DNA of 64,000 bases, taken from Neorhizobium populisoli. GTDB taxonomy: Bacteria > Pseudomonadota > Alphaproteobacteria > Rhizobiales > Rhizobiaceae. Below the pieces are notes generated by a model. It did no database searches and was not told the DNA's origin. It was given only the letters and a program-made list of their open reading frames with translations. Location of the stretch: the NCBI RefSeq assembly GCF_019430945.1, contig NZ_JAHYCB010000001.1, forward strand, positions 186,001-250,000, in the 5' to 3' direction. Shown piece by piece: positions 48,572 through 58,975 of this stretch; within the stretch, counting starts at the first letter, position 1, and each line of letters starts with the position of its first letter. The translations under genes were made by a program, and so were the position numbers.

Positions 48572-49725
48572 TGTTCACTTCCTGTGGAATGCAAGGAACG
48601 GCCGTCGGACGCCTCTTCCTTGTGCATGGGCATAAGAACGCGGAAAATGGTACGGCGCGCCTGGCTGTCGCATTCGACGATGCCGCCATGGGCACCGATG
48701 ATCTTTGCGACCAGCGCCAGGCCGAGGCCGGAACCATTGGTCTTGGTGGTGATGAAGGGATCGAAGAGATGCGGCACGAGATCGGACGGCACGCCCGGCC
48801 CGTTGTCGATGACGCAGAATTCCAGCGGCAGCGAAATCTTTTCGCGCGTGCCGGAAACCGAGAGCTTGATGCCGGGACGATAGGCCGTCGTCAGGACGAT
48901 TTCTGCATCCGGTTGATCGTGGACCGCTTCGGCCGCGTTCTTGATGAGGTTCAGGAAGACCTGCACCAGCTGGTCGCGATTGGCATAGACCGGCGGCAGC
49001 GACGGGTCGTAAAGCTCGGTGATCTTGATATTGCGGGCAAAACCGGCCCGGGCAACCGCTTTCACATGGTCGAGGACCGAATGGATGTTGATCGGCAGCC
49101 GATCGACCGGCCGTTCGTCGGAGAAGACTTCCATGCGGTCGACCAGCGAAACGATACGGTCGGTCTCGTCGCAGATCAGCTGCGTCAGCGGACGGTCGTC
49201 GTCCGGCACCACGGTTTCGAGCAACTGGGCAGCACCACGGATGCCCGACAGCGGGTTCTTGATCTCATGCGCCAGCATCGAGGCAAGACCGGTCACCGAG
49301 CGAGCGGCGGCGCGGTGGGTGAGCTGGCGGTCGATCTTGTCCGCCATCGACCGTTCCTGGAAGACGATGACGACCGAGCCCGGCTCGCTGACGACGGGCG
49401 CGACATAGAGATCGACCAGTTTGTCGGAGCCGAGACGCGGTGATGACAGGTCGACACGGTATTCGTTGACGGGCGCCTTGCGCTCCCGCACCTGATCGAT
49501 CAGCGCCAGAAGCGGGCTGCCGAAGGGAATGAAGGTCGAGATCTTGTTCTTGGCGAGATAGGCGGCGCTGGAGCCGAAAAAGGCTTCCGCCTCCCAGTTG
49601 GCGAATGCGACCTTGCCGGCGGCATCGACCAGCACGACCGGGTTCTGGACAGAGTTGAGCACGGCCATGGCGAGCGCGTTGCTGGTGGCGTCCTCGCCGT
49701 TGTTTACCCTTGGAGCCTTGCTCAT
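48568..49725 (-). CDS. ntrB: Nitrogen sensor kinase NtrB
   Basis: A 385-residue soluble histidine kinase. N-terminal PAS domain, H-box [21 protein letters not shown]-box [13 protein letters not shown]1 DNGPGVP and G2 [12 protein letters not shown] are all present. It phosphorylates NtrC under nitrogen limitation and is inhibited by PII. It sits between dusB and ntrC with 4-base overlaps on both sides, as in the rhizobial nifR3-ntrB-ntrC operon. Confidence 0.96.
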   Translation of the reverse strand: MSKAPRVNNGEDATSNALAMAVLNSVQNPVVLVDAAGKVAFANWEAEAFFGSSAAYLAKNKISTFIPFGSPLLALIDQVRERKAPVNEYRVDLSSPRLGSDKLVDLYVAPVVSEPGSVVIVFQERSMADKIDRQLTHRAAARSVTGLASMLAHEIKNPLSGIRGAAQLLETVVPDDDRPLTQLICDETDRIVSLVDRMEVFSDERPVDRLPINIHSVLDHVKAVARAGFARNIKITELYDPSLPPVYANRDQLVQVFLNLIKNAAEAVHDQPDAEIVLTTAYRPGIKLSVSGTREKISLPLEFCVIDNGPGVPSDLVPHLFDPFITTKTNGSGLGLALVAKIIGAHGGIVECDSQARRTIFRVLMPMHKEEASDGRSLHSTGSEQ

Positions 49726-50738
49726 GCGGCGTGCCTCCTTGGAGCGAACTCGCCGGAAAGCGCGTCCGTCATCCGGCGGGACACATCCGCCGGGTCTTTC
49801 GATATCATGATGGTTGCCTTTTCATCGGTCGGCAGGTCCGGCGCATACCGGTCGAGATACCAGCCGAGTTGTTTGCGGGCGTGGCGCAAGCCGGCCTCGC
49901 GGCCATAAAGTTCCAGCATCGCCTCGTAATGTTCGACAGCGAGGCCGGGGATTTCTTCGGGTGCCGGCCCCGCATGGCCGCCAAGCCAGCCGACATGCCA
50001 GGGACGCCCCTGCGCGCCACGGCCGACCATGACGGCATCGGCGCCGGAGCGCTTCAGGATTTCGGCGGCATCTTCCGGTGTCTCGACATCGCCATTGGCG
50101 ATCAGCGGAATGGAAATGGCTTCGCGGACCGGACGGATGGCATCCCAATCCGCCTTGCCCTCGTAGAACTGCATGCGGGTGCGGCCGTGGATGGTCACCA
50201 GCTGGATACCGGCCTGTTCGGCGCGGCGGGCGATCTCCGGGGCGTTGAGGGAATCATGATCCCAGCCGAGCCGCATCTTCAGCGTCACCGGTACCTTCAC
50301 CGCATTGACGGTCGCTTCGATCATTGTCAGCGCATGATCGGGATCGCGCATCAGCGCCGAGCCGGAATAACCGCCGGTGACCTTCTTGGCCGGACAACCC
50401 ATGTTGATGTCGATGATATCGGCGCCATTGGCTTCAGCGATCTTCGCCGCCTCGGCCATGGCGCCTGCTTCACGTCCGGCGAGCTGCACCATATGCGGCG
50501 TAATGCCGGTGCCCCTCAGCCGCGCCCAGGATTCGCCGCGGTTCAGGATGAGTTCGCCGCTCGCCACCATTTCCGTGACGACGAGCCCAGCGCCATAACG
50601 CCAGGCAAGCGTGCGGAAGGGCAGATCGGTGACGCCGGACATCGGCGCGAGCACGACGCGGTTGCGGATGGCGACTGGCCCGATCTGGAATGGCGATGCA
50701 AGATCTGGGAATTGCAAATGATGATCTTTCGGGCACAT
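49722..50738 (-). CDS. dusB: tRNA-dihydrouridine synthase DusB (NifR3)
   Basis: A 338-residue flavin enzyme that reduces uridine to dihydrouridine in the tRNA D-loop. The catalytic cysteine is in [10 protein letters not shown], with the FMN/substrate segments [16 protein letters not shown] at the N-terminus and [11 protein letters not shown]. It is the first gene of dusB-ntrB-ntrC, historically called nifR3. The start at 50738 (MCPKDHHLQ) adds about 14 residues before the conserved core, and a later start is possible. Its promoter shares 165 bases with divergent ispDF. Confidence 0.94.
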   Translation of the reverse strand: MCPKDHHLQFPDLASPFQIGPVAIRNRVVLAPMSGVTDLPFRTLAWRYGAGLVVTEMVASGELILNRGESWARLRGTGITPHMVQLAGREAGAMAEAAKIAEANGADIIDINMGCPAKKVTGGYSGSALMRDPDHALTMIEATVNAVKVPVTLKMRLGWDHDSLNAPEIARRAEQAGIQLVTIHGRTRMQFYEGKADWDAIRPVREAISIPLIANGDVETPEDAAEILKRSGADAVMVGRGAQGRPWHVGWLGGHAGPAPEEIPGLAVEHYEAMLELYGREAGLRHARKQLGWYLDRYAPDLPTDEKATIMISKDPADVSRRMTDALSGEFAPRRHAA

Positions 50739-50903
50739 GAGTTTGTTGCACTATTTTTATTCAGGTCTCGGGCATTTGCCAAGAGCAATTCCGGAACTGC
50801 GTTATTTTTAAGCGGGCTGCTGGAAACGGGGCTTTTCATTCTATAGTTCTCCGCCTGTCAATCGGCGAACGCGGTCGAGTTAAGCGCTAGGAACGACAAA
50901 TCC

Positions 50904-52097
50904 ATGACAATCGGTGTTGTTATCGTCGCGGCGGGCAGAGGCGAACGGGCGGGTTCGCCTGAAGAGGGTCCGAAGCAATACCGCCGAATCGGCGGCAGGC
51001 CGGTGATCGCCCGCACGCTGGAGCGGTTTTTATCCTGGCCGCGCAGCGGGCCGGTGGTGGTCGTCATCCATCCGGACGACGCGGCGCTTTATGCCGCAGC
51101 CGTAGCGGATGTAGACGGTGCCGCCGATGTCATCACCACGTTCGGCGGCGAGACGCGGCAGCGCTCCGTCTATGAGGGGCTGACGGCGCTCTCCGGCACC
51201 GGGGCCACGCATGTTATGATCCATGACGCCGCCCGCCCGTTCGTCGATCACGACATGCTGGATCGCGTGGCGGCCGCACTTGATGCCGGTCATGACGGCG
51301 TGCTGCCGGCCATGCCGGTGACCGACACGCTGAAGCGCGGCGGCTCGGACGGGCTGGTACACGAGACCGTGCCGCGCGCCGGGCTTTATGCCGCACAGAC
51401 GCCGCAGACCTTTTTGCTATCCTCGATCCGCACCGCGCATGAAAAGGCGGCGGCGCTGCGCCGCGAGGATTTCACCGACGACGCCTCGATCGCCGAATGG
51501 GCCGGATTGCCGGTCGCGCTGGTCGAAGGTTCGGTCGACAACGTCAAGCTCACCGTGAAGCGGGATATCGCCATGGCCGACGAAAAGCTCTCGCAAATGT
51601 CCTTCCCCGATGTGCGGACCGGCAACGGTTACGACGTACACCAGCTGGAGCCCGGCGATGGGGTGACGCTGTGCGGCGTATTCATTCCGCATGATTTCAA
51701 GCTTTCCGGTCATTCGGACGCGGATGTGGCGATCCATGCGCTGACGGACGCCCTGCTCGCCACCTGTGGCGCAGGTGATATCGGCGATCATTTTCCGCCA
51801 TCGGACATGCAGTGGCGCGGTGCTGCGTCAAAAATCTTCCTGGCGCATGCGGCGAAGATCGTTCGCGAGCGCGGCGGGATCATCACCAATGCGGACATTT
51901 CGCTGATCGCCGAGGCGCCGAAAGTGGCGCCGCATCGCGACGCCATGCGTCAGAACCTCGCCGAGATTCTCGGGATCACTGTCGACCGCTGCTCGGTGAA
52001 GGCGACCACCAACGAGAAGATGGGCTTTGTCGGGCGCGGCGAAGGGATTGCCGCGATCGCTACCGCTACCGTCATCTATCGCGGGAGCGTGGCATGA
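50904..52097 (+). CDS. ispDF: Bifunctional IspD-IspF enzyme
   Basis: A 397-residue fusion of two MEP-pathway enzymes of isoprenoid synthesis. The IspD cytidylyltransferase occupies about residues 1-230 ([25 protein letters not shown]), and IspF 2,4-cyclodiphosphate synthase about 235-397 ([32 protein letters not shown]). The fused form is typical of alphaproteobacteria; the intervening IspE step is encoded elsewhere. It overlaps cinA by 4 bases at its 3' end. Confidence 0.95.
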   Translation: MTIGVVIVAAGRGERAGSPEEGPKQYRRIGGRPVIARTLERFLSWPRSGPVVVVIHPDDAALYAAAVADVDGAADVITTFGGETRQRSVYEGLTALSGTGATHVMIHDAARPFVDHDMLDRVAAALDAGHDGVLPAMPVTDTLKRGGSDGLVHETVPRAGLYAAQTPQTFLLSSIRTAHEKAAALRREDFTDDASIAEWAGLPVALVEGSVDNVKLTVKRDIAMADEKLSQMSFPDVRTGNGYDVHQLEPGDGVTLCGVFIPHDFKLSGHSDADVAIHALTDALLATCGAGDIGDHFPPSDMQWRGAASKIFLAHAAKIVRERGGIITNADISLIAEAPKVAPHRDAMRQNLAEILGITVDRCSVKATTNEKMGFVGRGEGIAAIATATVIYRGSVA

Positions 52098-52591
52098 CGT
52101 TTTTCCCTGCCGATATCATCGAACAGACGCAGCGCATCATCACCGATTTTTCGGCACGCGGGCTGATGGTCTCGACCGCCGAATCCTGCACCGGCGGATT
52201 GATCGCCGGCGCGCTGACGGAGATTTCCGGCTCCTCCGCCGTCGTCGATCGCGGTTTCGTCACCTATACGAACGACGCAAAGATGGACATGATCGGCGTA
52301 ACCACAGCGACGCTGATCGCGCACGGTGCCGTATCGAGGGAAACGGCGCTGCAGATGGTACATGGCGCCCTGTACCGCTCGCAGGCAGCCGTAGCGGTCG
52401 CCGTGACGGGCATTGCAGGTCCCGGCGGCGGGTCGACGGACAAGCCGGTCGGTCTGGTGCATCTGGCTGCGAAAAGCCGGTCCGGGAAGATCATTCATCG
52501 TGAAATGCATTACGGCGACATCGGCCGAACGGAAGTCCGGCTCGCGACGATCAGGACCGCACTGGACATGCTGGTAGAGGCGGCTGATTAA
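52094..52591 (+). CDS. CinA-type nicotinamide-nucleotide amidohydrolase
   Basis: A 165-residue protein containing only the CinA C-terminal (PncC) domain, which deamidates nicotinamide mononucleotide to nicotinate mononucleotide. The catalytic serine region [17 protein letters not shown] and the later [17 protein letters not shown] are intact. Start and the ispDF stop overlap by 4 bases. Its stop overlaps the convergent secreted protein gene by 4 bases. Confidence 0.9.
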   Translation: MTFFPADIIEQTQRIITDFSARGLMVSTAESCTGGLIAGALTEISGSSAVVDRGFVTYTNDAKMDMIGVTTATLIAHGAVSRETALQMVHGALYRSQAAVAVAVTGIAGPGGGSTDKPVGLVHLAAKSRSGKIIHREMHYGDIGRTEVRLATIRTALDMLVEAAD

Positions 52592-53415
52592 CCGGGATCG
52601 GGGCAGGCCGAGAGATCCGGCCCGAAATCGGCTCGGGTAAAACCGTCACGCTCCGTCCAGGTTTTGCCGCCCGTGGCATAGATCGTCGCCATCCACTGGT
52701 CTCCGGTTTCGCGCTGCTTTTTGGCGGCCGCCTGAAAGTCGGGTTTCGCGCGCATCTCCTCAAAACACTTCACCACCATGGGCAGGTGAGGCACGGCGCG
52801 CGTAAAATACAGCGCCTGGAAATCGGCTGTGCTGCGCGCCTCGCCCGTCTCGATGGCCGCGACTTCCGCCGCATCGGCAGCCGACAGGTCGGCATCGAGG
52901 GTCTCGATATAGACCCGCTGCCCGGCGTCGCGGTCGGGAATGCCGAACCAGTCGCCATCGACGCCATAATGACGACTGACGATATCGATGTCCTGCAGTT
53001 TGGACTGAACGACGCTGATCGTCGTGAAGGCGAACGGCTTCGTCTCCTGCGACGAGGAGAAACGGCTGGTCTGCCTGATCTGGGCGACCTTGCCGACCGG
53101 CAGCGAGACGGGGTCCGGCTCATAGGCAAATTGCACATTGATGAACATGTCGAACTGCGCCATCCGGCGCGGAAACAGTTCCCGATCGACATAGGTCACA
53201 AGGGCGGGCGATGCATCGTCTTCCGAATGAATGACAATCTTCAGGTCCGGCGAAAGCCAGTAACCGCCGGTGATCGCCTTGCCGCCCTTGTCGGAGAGAA
53301 TGACGTATGACCCGGCCTTGCGGATTTTTGAAAGATCGGCATCCGCTGCAGCCGTCATGTCACCGGAGAGCGAAAGCGCAGCCGCCGATATCATGCACAT
53401 GAGATGTCTTACCAT
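52588..53415 (-). CDS. Secreted hypothetical protein, paralog A
   Basis: An unrecognised 275-residue protein with an N-terminal signal peptide (MVRHLMCMISAAALSLSGDM, cleavage likely after TAAA), so probably periplasmic. It is clearly related to the next gene: AGSYVILSDKGGKAITGGYW, followed by SPDLKIVIHSED and DRELFP, aligns with AGDYVLFLDKNKKPVAGTYW, SPDVRAVAHAS and DREFFP. The ATG at 53415 has GGGAGG upstream, six bases away. The two genes form a tandem pair separated by 72 bases. No catalytic motif is evident. Confidence 0.75.
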   Translation of the reverse strand: MVRHLMCMISAAALSLSGDMTAAADADLSKIRKAGSYVILSDKGGKAITGGYWLSPDLKIVIHSEDDASPALVTYVDRELFPRRMAQFDMFINVQFAYEPDPVSLPVGKVAQIRQTSRFSSSQETKPFAFTTISVVQSKLQDIDIVSRHYGVDGDWFGIPDRDAGQRVYIETLDADLSAADAAEVAAIETGEARSTADFQALYFTRAVPHLPMVVKCFEEMRAKPDFQAAAKKQRETGDQWMATIYATGGKTWTERDGFTRADFGPDLSACPDPG

Positions 53416-53487
53416 GTGAACCTCCCTGCGCCCTCCCGACGATCGGAAAACTATCCGTCGGGGCGAGACGCTTCGCAAGCGTGGGCG

Positions 53488-54324
53488 CTATTTGCTCGGC
53501 GGGCACATGTCGAACATCAGGAACTCGATTGTGCGGGGCATGTCCACCCTCTCCCACCAGCCGATATCCTCGTTCAGGAAATCCCTCGCCATGACGGTGT
53601 CGACCTTCTCATGATCGCTGCGTATTGCGGCCTTGTATTCTTCCGTCTTGCGCTTCTCGCGGATGCATTGGGTCAAGCTCGGGATGACGTCCGCCATCTC
53701 GGTAAAGATCACGTGGAAGTCGCCGGCGCTATCGGCCTTGCCCACCGTAAGACTGTCGACGCGCGCGGCGAGTTCCGAGGACAGATCGATGCCGAAAGGC
53801 TGCACATAAATCCGTCGACCCCATTGTCCCGGCGGGTCCTTCACATCCGTCTCTTTGAAGTAAACCAGGCTCGTGAGATTATAGCCGTTGATCGTGGAGG
53901 CGATCTTGGCGCGGATCGTCAGCTTGAACGGCGTGTCGCGCGGTTTGACCTGATCGGCAAGCAGGCCGACCTGCCGCCGGTTTTCGACCATGTCCCGCGA
54001 CTGCCCGACATCGAGCGCGAGCGGATCGGTGGAATAGCTGTATTCGTAATTGAGGAAATAGACCGGCGCCGCGACACGCGTTGGGAAAAACTCGCGATCG
54101 ACGAAGATCAAATTGCTCGGAGAACCGCCGGGCATGGATGCATGAGCAACGGCGCGCACATCAGGTGAAACCCAATAGGTGCCGGCAACCGGCTTCTTAT
54201 TTTTGTCGAGGAACAGGACATAGTCGCCCGCCTCACCGATCTTGGCCGGTTCGGCCGATGCGGGCACGGCGCCCAGAACGCATGCGGCAAAAAACCATGC
54301 CGCCAGCCAGAGATGCCTGCTCAT
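53488..54324 (-). CDS. Secreted hypothetical protein, paralog B
   Basis: A 278-residue protein with a clear signal peptide (LWLAAWFFAACVLGAVPASAE). It is homologous along most of its length to the downstream neighbour (DREFFPTRVAAPVYF, then STDPLALDVGQSRDM, and a matching RRIYVQPFGIDLSSE). Both proteins end in a C-terminal helical region with a conserved cysteine (FDMCPPSK versus DLSACPDPG). Periplasmic location is inferred. The function is unknown, and the pair is probably co-transcribed. Confidence 0.75.
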   Translation of the reverse strand: MSRHLWLAAWFFAACVLGAVPASAEPAKIGEAGDYVLFLDKNKKPVAGTYWVSPDVRAVAHASMPGGSPSNLIFVDREFFPTRVAAPVYFLNYEYSYSTDPLALDVGQSRDMVENRRQVGLLADQVKPRDTPFKLTIRAKIASTINGYNLTSLVYFKETDVKDPPGQWGRRIYVQPFGIDLSSELAARVDSLTVGKADSAGDFHVIFTEMADVIPSLTQCIREKRKTEEYKAAIRSDHEKVDTVMARDFLNEDIGWWERVDMPRTIEFLMFDMCPPSK

Positions 54325-54385
54325 GCCGATCTCTCCCGTTCGGCAGGACTATCCTCCAGAACGGCCTTGGCGGCAAGGGTTGGGC

Positions 54386-54841
54386 TCAGGCGTAGATCTT
54401 GTCGGCCCGTTTCTCGAAAGCGTCGGTGAACATGCGGAAGGCGCGGTCGAACATCGAGCCCATCAGCGCGCCGAGGATCATGCTCTTGAATTCGTAGTCG
54501 ATGAAGAAATGCACCACGCAGGCATCCGGCGATCCATCGGCCGCCGGCTCGAAACGCCAGCGGTTTTCGAGGTATTTGAACGGGCCCTCGATATATTTCA
54601 CATCGATCGCCTGTTCTGCCGGATTGAGCAGGACCTGGGTGGTGAAGGTCTCGCGGATCGCCTTGTAACCCACGGTCATATCGGCCATCAGCAGCGCCTT
54701 GCCGTCGCGCTCCTTGCGGGAACGGATGCTCAACGCTTCGCAGAGCGGCAGGAATTGCGGATATTTCTCGATGTCGGCAACCAGCGCGTACATCTGTTCG
54801 GCGCTGTGCTTGACGGGGCGGCGGATTTCGAACTTGGGCAT
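54386..54841 (-). CDS. Coq10/RatA-like START-fold protein
   Basis: A 151-residue SRPBCC (START-like) protein of the polyketide-cyclase/Coq10 group. VKHSAEQMYALVADIEKYPQ and the IEGPFKYLENRWRFEP strands are the hallmark. Homologues bind ubiquinone-like lipids or, as RatA, inhibit 70S ribosome association; it is often annotated as ubiquinone-binding. It is located near lipA and the pdh genes in rhizobia. The assignment of a physiological role is uncertain. Confidence 0.85.
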   Translation of the reverse strand: MPKFEIRRPVKHSAEQMYALVADIEKYPQFLPLCEALSIRSRKERDGKALLMADMTVGYKAIRETFTTQVLLNPAEQAIDVKYIEGPFKYLENRWRFEPAADGSPDACVVHFFIDYEFKSMILGALMGSMFDRAFRMFTDAFEKRADKIYA

Positions 54842-54872
54842 GTTCCGCAGTTAAGCGCCGATGCCGCGAAGA

Positions 54873-55421
54873 TCAAGCCCCGAGAAGGGTCAAGAGGTGG
54901 CGCATTTCGCCGCGCGATTTGATGACGAGAACCGGGGTGTGCCTGGCATGGATTTCGAGACCTGACACTACGCGTGGTCCATAGACCTTCTCCCAGGTCC
55001 AGACGAATCGCAGGAAATCCAGATCGATCTTTTCCGGGCAACCGGGCGCCATCTCCGGACGGGTATCGCCCCTGTGTTTCAGCCAACGCCCGACGACACC
55101 CCAGATGCAAAGCCAGCGCGGCATCCTGACCCAGAGGACAATATCGCTGCGCGGCACGCGAATATCGAAAGTCGAGGTGTTGGTGCCGTCCATGATCCAA
55201 CGCTCGCCGGCCGTCAGGATGCGGGTAAGCTCCAGTTGCTCCGCCTTGGGCCGCAGCACCCAGCCCGGAAGCCAGATGACGTCACGGTCGAGAGAAATAT
55301 GGTCGAGGCCGAAACGGCTTGCGATTCGTCGCGACAGCGTCGACTTGCCGCCGCCGGAACAGCCGATGACGAGGATCCGATCTGCCTGCCGCACCTTGTC
55401 GGCAGCCTCCTCTACCCTCAT
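54873..55421 (-). CDS. P-loop kinase-like protein
   Basis: A 182-residue protein with Walker A GCSGGGKST near residue 20 and a mononucleotide-kinase-like layout (DVIWLPGWVLRP, DGTNTSTFDIRVPRSD). It resembles adenylate-kinase-like proteins called DNA topology modulation proteins, whose function is not established. The ATG at 55421 has AGGTGA six bases upstream; one at 55457 would add 12 residues. It lies upstream of the Coq10-like gene on the same strand. Confidence 0.72.
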   Translation of the reverse strand: MRVEEAADKVRQADRILVIGCSGGGKSTLSRRIASRFGLDHISLDRDVIWLPGWVLRPKAEQLELTRILTAGERWIMDGTNTSTFDIRVPRSDIVLWVRMPRWLCIWGVVGRWLKHRGDTRPEMAPGCPEKIDLDFLRFVWTWEKVYGPRVVSGLEIHARHTPVLVIKSRGEMRHLLTLLGA

Positions 55422-55750
55422 GTAATTCACCTGGCCGTCGCCGGATCCGGTGTTCATCTTCGTTTCCCCGACTTCAAAGGTTCCCACGATCGTGAACGCC
55501 ACTATCTACAACCGATGACAGGAGGATTTCATTCTCGCGCAGAGGGTATTATAGAAGACCGATAATGTTATGCCGCATTGCGGCCGACGACTCGCAAAGC
55601 CGCTGGCCGTTTGTCGATGTTGGATAGCATTCGAGATTAATAAAATTTAATGTTGGATTCATGTGGTTGTAATGATCCATGCACGCAATCGCGCGTATAA
55701 GGGACTCAATTCAACCACCAGCAGACCGGTCTCACCGGAAAGAAGCATCG
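55422..55750. other. Intergenic region before a small protein gene
   Basis: About 330 bases without a gene. The part around 55610-55680 is AT-rich and probably holds the promoter of the small plus-strand gene. An imperfect palindrome GGATTCAT..ATGATCC lies at about 55655-55678. No terminator or repeat family member is obvious. Confidence 0.4.
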
Positions 55751-55936
55751 ATGGACGACTTTGCACAGATGATCAAGCTGCTCGAATCTGCAAGGCAGCT
55801 TGCCGATATGAACCAGCTCCCCATGCTTGCCTATCTCATTGAAATGGCAAAGGGAGAAGCGCGCGGACACCGCTTCACGCTGCGGGAAAGACGGCGCGGC
55901 CAGGACAAGCCCGAGAAGGTCCAGGCGGCGGAATAA
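55751..55936 (+). CDS. Small conserved hypothetical protein
   Basis: A 61-residue helical protein (MDDFAQMIKLLESARQLADM, then MLAYLIEMAKGEARG), ending in a basic tail. Similar short proteins occur in other rhizobia as conserved hypotheticals. GGAAAGAAG lies just before the ATG. A longer frame from 55679 is unlikely because the leader has no similarity. It converges on lipA. Confidence 0.65.
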   Translation: MDDFAQMIKLLESARQLADMNQLPMLAYLIEMAKGEARGHRFTLRERRRGQDKPEKVQAAE

Positions 55937-55959
55937 GGATTTGGGATAAGGGCTGCCGC

Positions 55960-56934
55960 TTATTCGGCGGCAGCCAGCAGCTTCTTTTCGCGATTGGCCT
56001 TGAGGCGCGCGAAATCGTCGCCGGCATGATGCGACGAACGGGTCAGCGGGCTCGACGACACCATCAGGAACCCCTTGGTATAAGCGACCGTCTCGTAGGA
56101 CTTGAACTCCTCCGGGGTGACGAAGGCTTCCACCTTATGGTGCTTCTTTGTCGGCTGCAGATACTGGCCGATGGTCAGGAAGTCGACATCGGCGGTGCGC
56201 AGGTCGTCCATCAGCTGCAGGACTTCATTCCGCTCTTCGCCAAGGCCGACCATGATGCCGGACTTGGTGAACATGGTCGGATCGAGTTCCTTCACCCGCT
56301 GCAGCAGGCGGATGGAGTGGAAATAGCGTGCGCCGGGACGAACCGTCAGGTAATTGCCGGGAACGGTTTCCATATTGTGGTTGAAGACGTCCGGCTTGGC
56401 GGCGACAACACGTTCCAGCGCACCGGGCTTCTTCAGGAAGTCCGGCGTCAGGATTTCGATCGTCGTATTCGGCGAAGCGGCGCGGATCGCCCAGATCACC
56501 TTTTCGAAATGTTCTGCGCCGCCGTCCTCGAGGTCGTCACGGTCGACGGAAGTGATGACGACGTGTTCGAGACCCATCTGCTTGACGGCCTTGGCGACGT
56601 TTTCCGGTTCGGCCATATCGAGCGCATTCGGCTTGCCGGTCGCGACATTGCAGAAGGCGCAGGCGCGGGTACAGATCTCGCCCATGATCATGAAGGTGGC
56701 GTGTTTCTTGTCCCAGCACTCGCCGATATTGGGGCAGCCCGCTTCCTCGCAGACCGTTACCAGCTTGTGTTCCTTCACGATCGACCGGGTTTCCTGATAA
56801 CCCTTGGAAACCGGCGCACGCACGCGGATCCATTCCGGCTTGCGCATCACTTCCTGGTCGGGGCGATGCGCCTTTTCCGGATGGCGGACGCGCTTTTCAT
56901 CCGAGAGCACCGTCCTGTCGAGAATGTTGACCAT
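55960..56934 (-). CDS. lipA: Lipoyl synthase LipA
   Basis: A 324-residue radical SAM enzyme that inserts two sulfur atoms into octanoyl chains to make lipoyl groups for PdhC, PdhB and other lipoyl proteins. Its auxiliary cluster cysteines are in [12 protein letters not shown] and the radical SAM cluster in [10 protein letters not shown]-terminal RSSHH motif is present. A TTG immediately upstream at 56937 is not needed. It lies downstream of the pdh genes and lpd, whose products need lipoylation. Confidence 0.96.
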   Translation of the reverse strand: MVNILDRTVLSDEKRVRHPEKAHRPDQEVMRKPEWIRVRAPVSKGYQETRSIVKEHKLVTVCEEAGCPNIGECWDKKHATFMIMGEICTRACAFCNVATGKPNALDMAEPENVAKAVKQMGLEHVVITSVDRDDLEDGGAEHFEKVIWAIRAASPNTTIEILTPDFLKKPGALERVVAAKPDVFNHNMETVPGNYLTVRPGARYFHSIRLLQRVKELDPTMFTKSGIMVGLGEERNEVLQLMDDLRTADVDFLTIGQYLQPTKKHHKVEAFVTPEEFKSYETVAYTKGFLMVSSSPLTRSSHHAGDDFARLKANREKKLLAAAE

Positions 56935-56973
56935 CAAAAACCTGCCTTCAACCGCGAATCCCGCGGGATTTCG

Positions 56974-57219
56974 TCAACGCCTGACGAGTTTGGCGACGAA
57001 TAGCAAAATGCACGAGCCGATGAAACCCGTCACCAGGTAACCCAGCCATCCGCTGGCGACATAGATGCCGGCGCGGGAGAAGATCGCATTGGCAAGAACC
57101 GCGCCGACGATGCCGATCACGATATTCATGAAAATGCCGAAGCGGATATCCATCAGCTTGCCGGCCAGCCAGCCCGCGAGGCCGCCAATGATGATTGCTG
57201 CAATCCAACCCACGCCCAT
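56974..57219 (-). CDS. GlsB/YeaQ/YmgE family stress membrane protein
   Basis: An 81-residue transglycosylase-associated-type membrane protein with three hydrophobic helices (IAAIIIGGLAGWLAGKLM, NIVIGIVGAVLANAIF, LVTGFIGSCILLFVAKLV). Family members are linked to general stress responses; molecular function is unknown. It lies between lipA and lpd on the same strand, separated from lpd by a repeat element. Confidence 0.9.
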   Translation of the reverse strand: MGVGWIAAIIIGGLAGWLAGKLMDIRFGIFMNIVIGIVGAVLANAIFSRAGIYVASGWLGYLVTGFIGSCILLFVAKLVRR

Positions 57220-57288
57220 GTGATACCCCGTTTAAAATCTCTGCGAATGATATGGGCGGTCGCCCAGGCAATCGCAATATGTCGAGAT

Positions 57289-57426
57289 GCCCCTCATCCG
57301 GCTGCCGCCACCTTCTCCCCGTCTGACGGGGAGAAGGGATATGCCGCGCCGTTTACCAAACTCTTGAACGTCAGGTTGGGCACGTTCCCTCTCCCCGCCT
57401 GCGGGGAGAGGGTTAGAGTGAGGGGC
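57289..57426. repeat. Composite palindromic repeat
   Basis: Outer arms GCCCCTCA (57289-57296) and TGAGGGGC (57419-57426) enclose two hairpins. TTCTCCCCGT (57313-57322) pairs with 57326-57335. CCCTCTCCCCGC (57387-57398) pairs perfectly with 57401-57412 through a 2-base loop. It is a typical mosaic element between lpd and the stress membrane protein gene. Confidence 0.75.
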
Positions 57427-57470
57427 AAAGCTCCACACGCAATGCCAACCCACTAAAAGCAGACTTCAGA

Positions 57471-58916
57471 TCAAGCGTTCAGCACACGCCCATAGGCATC
57501 CAGCACGCTTTCCTTCATCGTTTCCGAAATGGTCGGATGCGGGAAGATGGTGTGCATCAGGTCTTCCTCGGTCGTCTCCAGGTTCATGGCGACGACGAAG
57601 CCCTGGATGAGTTCGGTAACTTCGGCACCGACCATATGGGCGCCCAAGAGTTCGCCGGTCTTCTTGTCGAAGATGGTCTTGACCATGCCCTGGTCTTCGC
57701 CGAGCGCCACGGCCTTGCCGTTGGCCGCAAAGGAAAAACGGCCGACGCGGATGTCGCGACCCTGTTCCTTGGCTTTCGCTTCCGTCAGGCCGACCGAAGC
57801 GACCTGCGGGTTGCAATAGGTGCAGCCCGGAATCTTCAGCTTGTCCATCGGGTGGACGTTCGGCAGGCCGGCGATCTTCTCGACGCAGATGACCGCCTCA
57901 TGCTCGGCCTTGTGAGCGAGCAGCGGCGGGCCGGCGACGTCGCCGATCGCGTAGATACCGGGTACGTTGGTCTTGCCGTAACCGTCGATCACGATGAAAC
58001 CGCGATCGGTCTTCACGCCGACGGCTTCGAGGCCGATGCCTTCGACATTCGCCTGCACGCCAACGGCCGAGATCATCCGGTCGGCGGTGATGGTTTCCTT
58101 CGAGCCGTCCTTCTTTTCGATCGTCGCGGTCACCGAATTGGCGCCCTTCTCGACCTTGGCGACCTTGGCTTCGAGCAGGATCTTCATGCCCTGCTTGTCG
58201 AACTGCTTCTTGGCGAAGGCGGAGATTTCCGCGTCCTCGACCGGCATGACCTGCGTCATGATCTCGACGACGGTCACATCGACACCCATGGTGCGGTAGA
58301 ATGAGGCGAATTCGATGCCGATGGCGCCGGAGCCCATGACCAGCAGAGACTTCGGCATTTCTTCCGGCTTCATCGCCTCGAAATAGGTCCAGATCAGCTT
58401 GCCGTCCGGCTCAATCCCCGGCAGCGCGCGCGGACGGGCGCCGGTGGCGACGATGATATGCTTGGCGGTGTAGGTGCCCTCGCCCAGCGTATTCTTCGGC
58501 ACGGGACCCTGCGGCTCGACAACCGGCTTGGTCGACTTGCCGACAACGATCTCACCCGGTTTGGTGATCTTGGCTTCACCCCAGATGATATCGACCTTGT
58601 TCTTCTTGAACAGGAAGCCGACGCCGTTGTTCATGCGTGCGGCAATGCCGCGCGAGCGGGCGACGATCGCCTTGATATCCGGCTTGATCGAACCTTCCAG
58701 CACGAGGCCGTAATCCTTGGCGTGCTGGGCCGAATGCATGACGTCGGCGGTGCGCAGCAGCGCCTTGGTCGGGATGCAGCCCCAGTTGGAGCAGATACCG
58801 GCCAGATGTTCGCGCTCGACGACGGCAACCTTCATGCCGAGCTGAGCCGCGCGGATGGCCGCGATATAACCGCCCGGGCCGGAACCGATAACGATGAGGT
58901 CGTAGGATTGAGCCAT
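57471..58916 (-). CDS. lpd: Dihydrolipoyl dehydrogenase
   Basis: A 481-residue E3 flavoprotein that reoxidises dihydrolipoyl groups of the pyruvate dehydrogenase complex using NAD. The FAD motif GSGPGGYIAAIRAAQLG, the redox-active CSNWGC pair (CxxxxC), and the C-terminal HPTISE histidine of the active site are intact. It lies in the same orientation as pdhA-pdhB-pdhC with two small genes and an SGNH hydrolase gene between. Confidence 0.96.
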   Translation of the reverse strand: MAQSYDLIVIGSGPGGYIAAIRAAQLGMKVAVVEREHLAGICSNWGCIPTKALLRTADVMHSAQHAKDYGLVLEGSIKPDIKAIVARSRGIAARMNNGVGFLFKKNKVDIIWGEAKITKPGEIVVGKSTKPVVEPQGPVPKNTLGEGTYTAKHIIVATGARPRALPGIEPDGKLIWTYFEAMKPEEMPKSLLVMGSGAIGIEFASFYRTMGVDVTVVEIMTQVMPVEDAEISAFAKKQFDKQGMKILLEAKVAKVEKGANSVTATIEKKDGSKETITADRMISAVGVQANVEGIGLEAVGVKTDRGFIVIDGYGKTNVPGIYAIGDVAGPPLLAHKAEHEAVICVEKIAGLPNVHPMDKLKIPGCTYCNPQVASVGLTEAKAKEQGRDIRVGRFSFAANGKAVALGEDQGMVKTIFDKKTGELLGAHMVGAEVTELIQGFVVAMNLETTEEDLMHTIFPHPTISETMKESVLDAYGRVLNA

Positions 58917-58975
58917 TGCTTGTCCTGCCTTCTTTCATGGGGCGGTCAACGTTCAGGACCGCCGCTGGAACCTAA

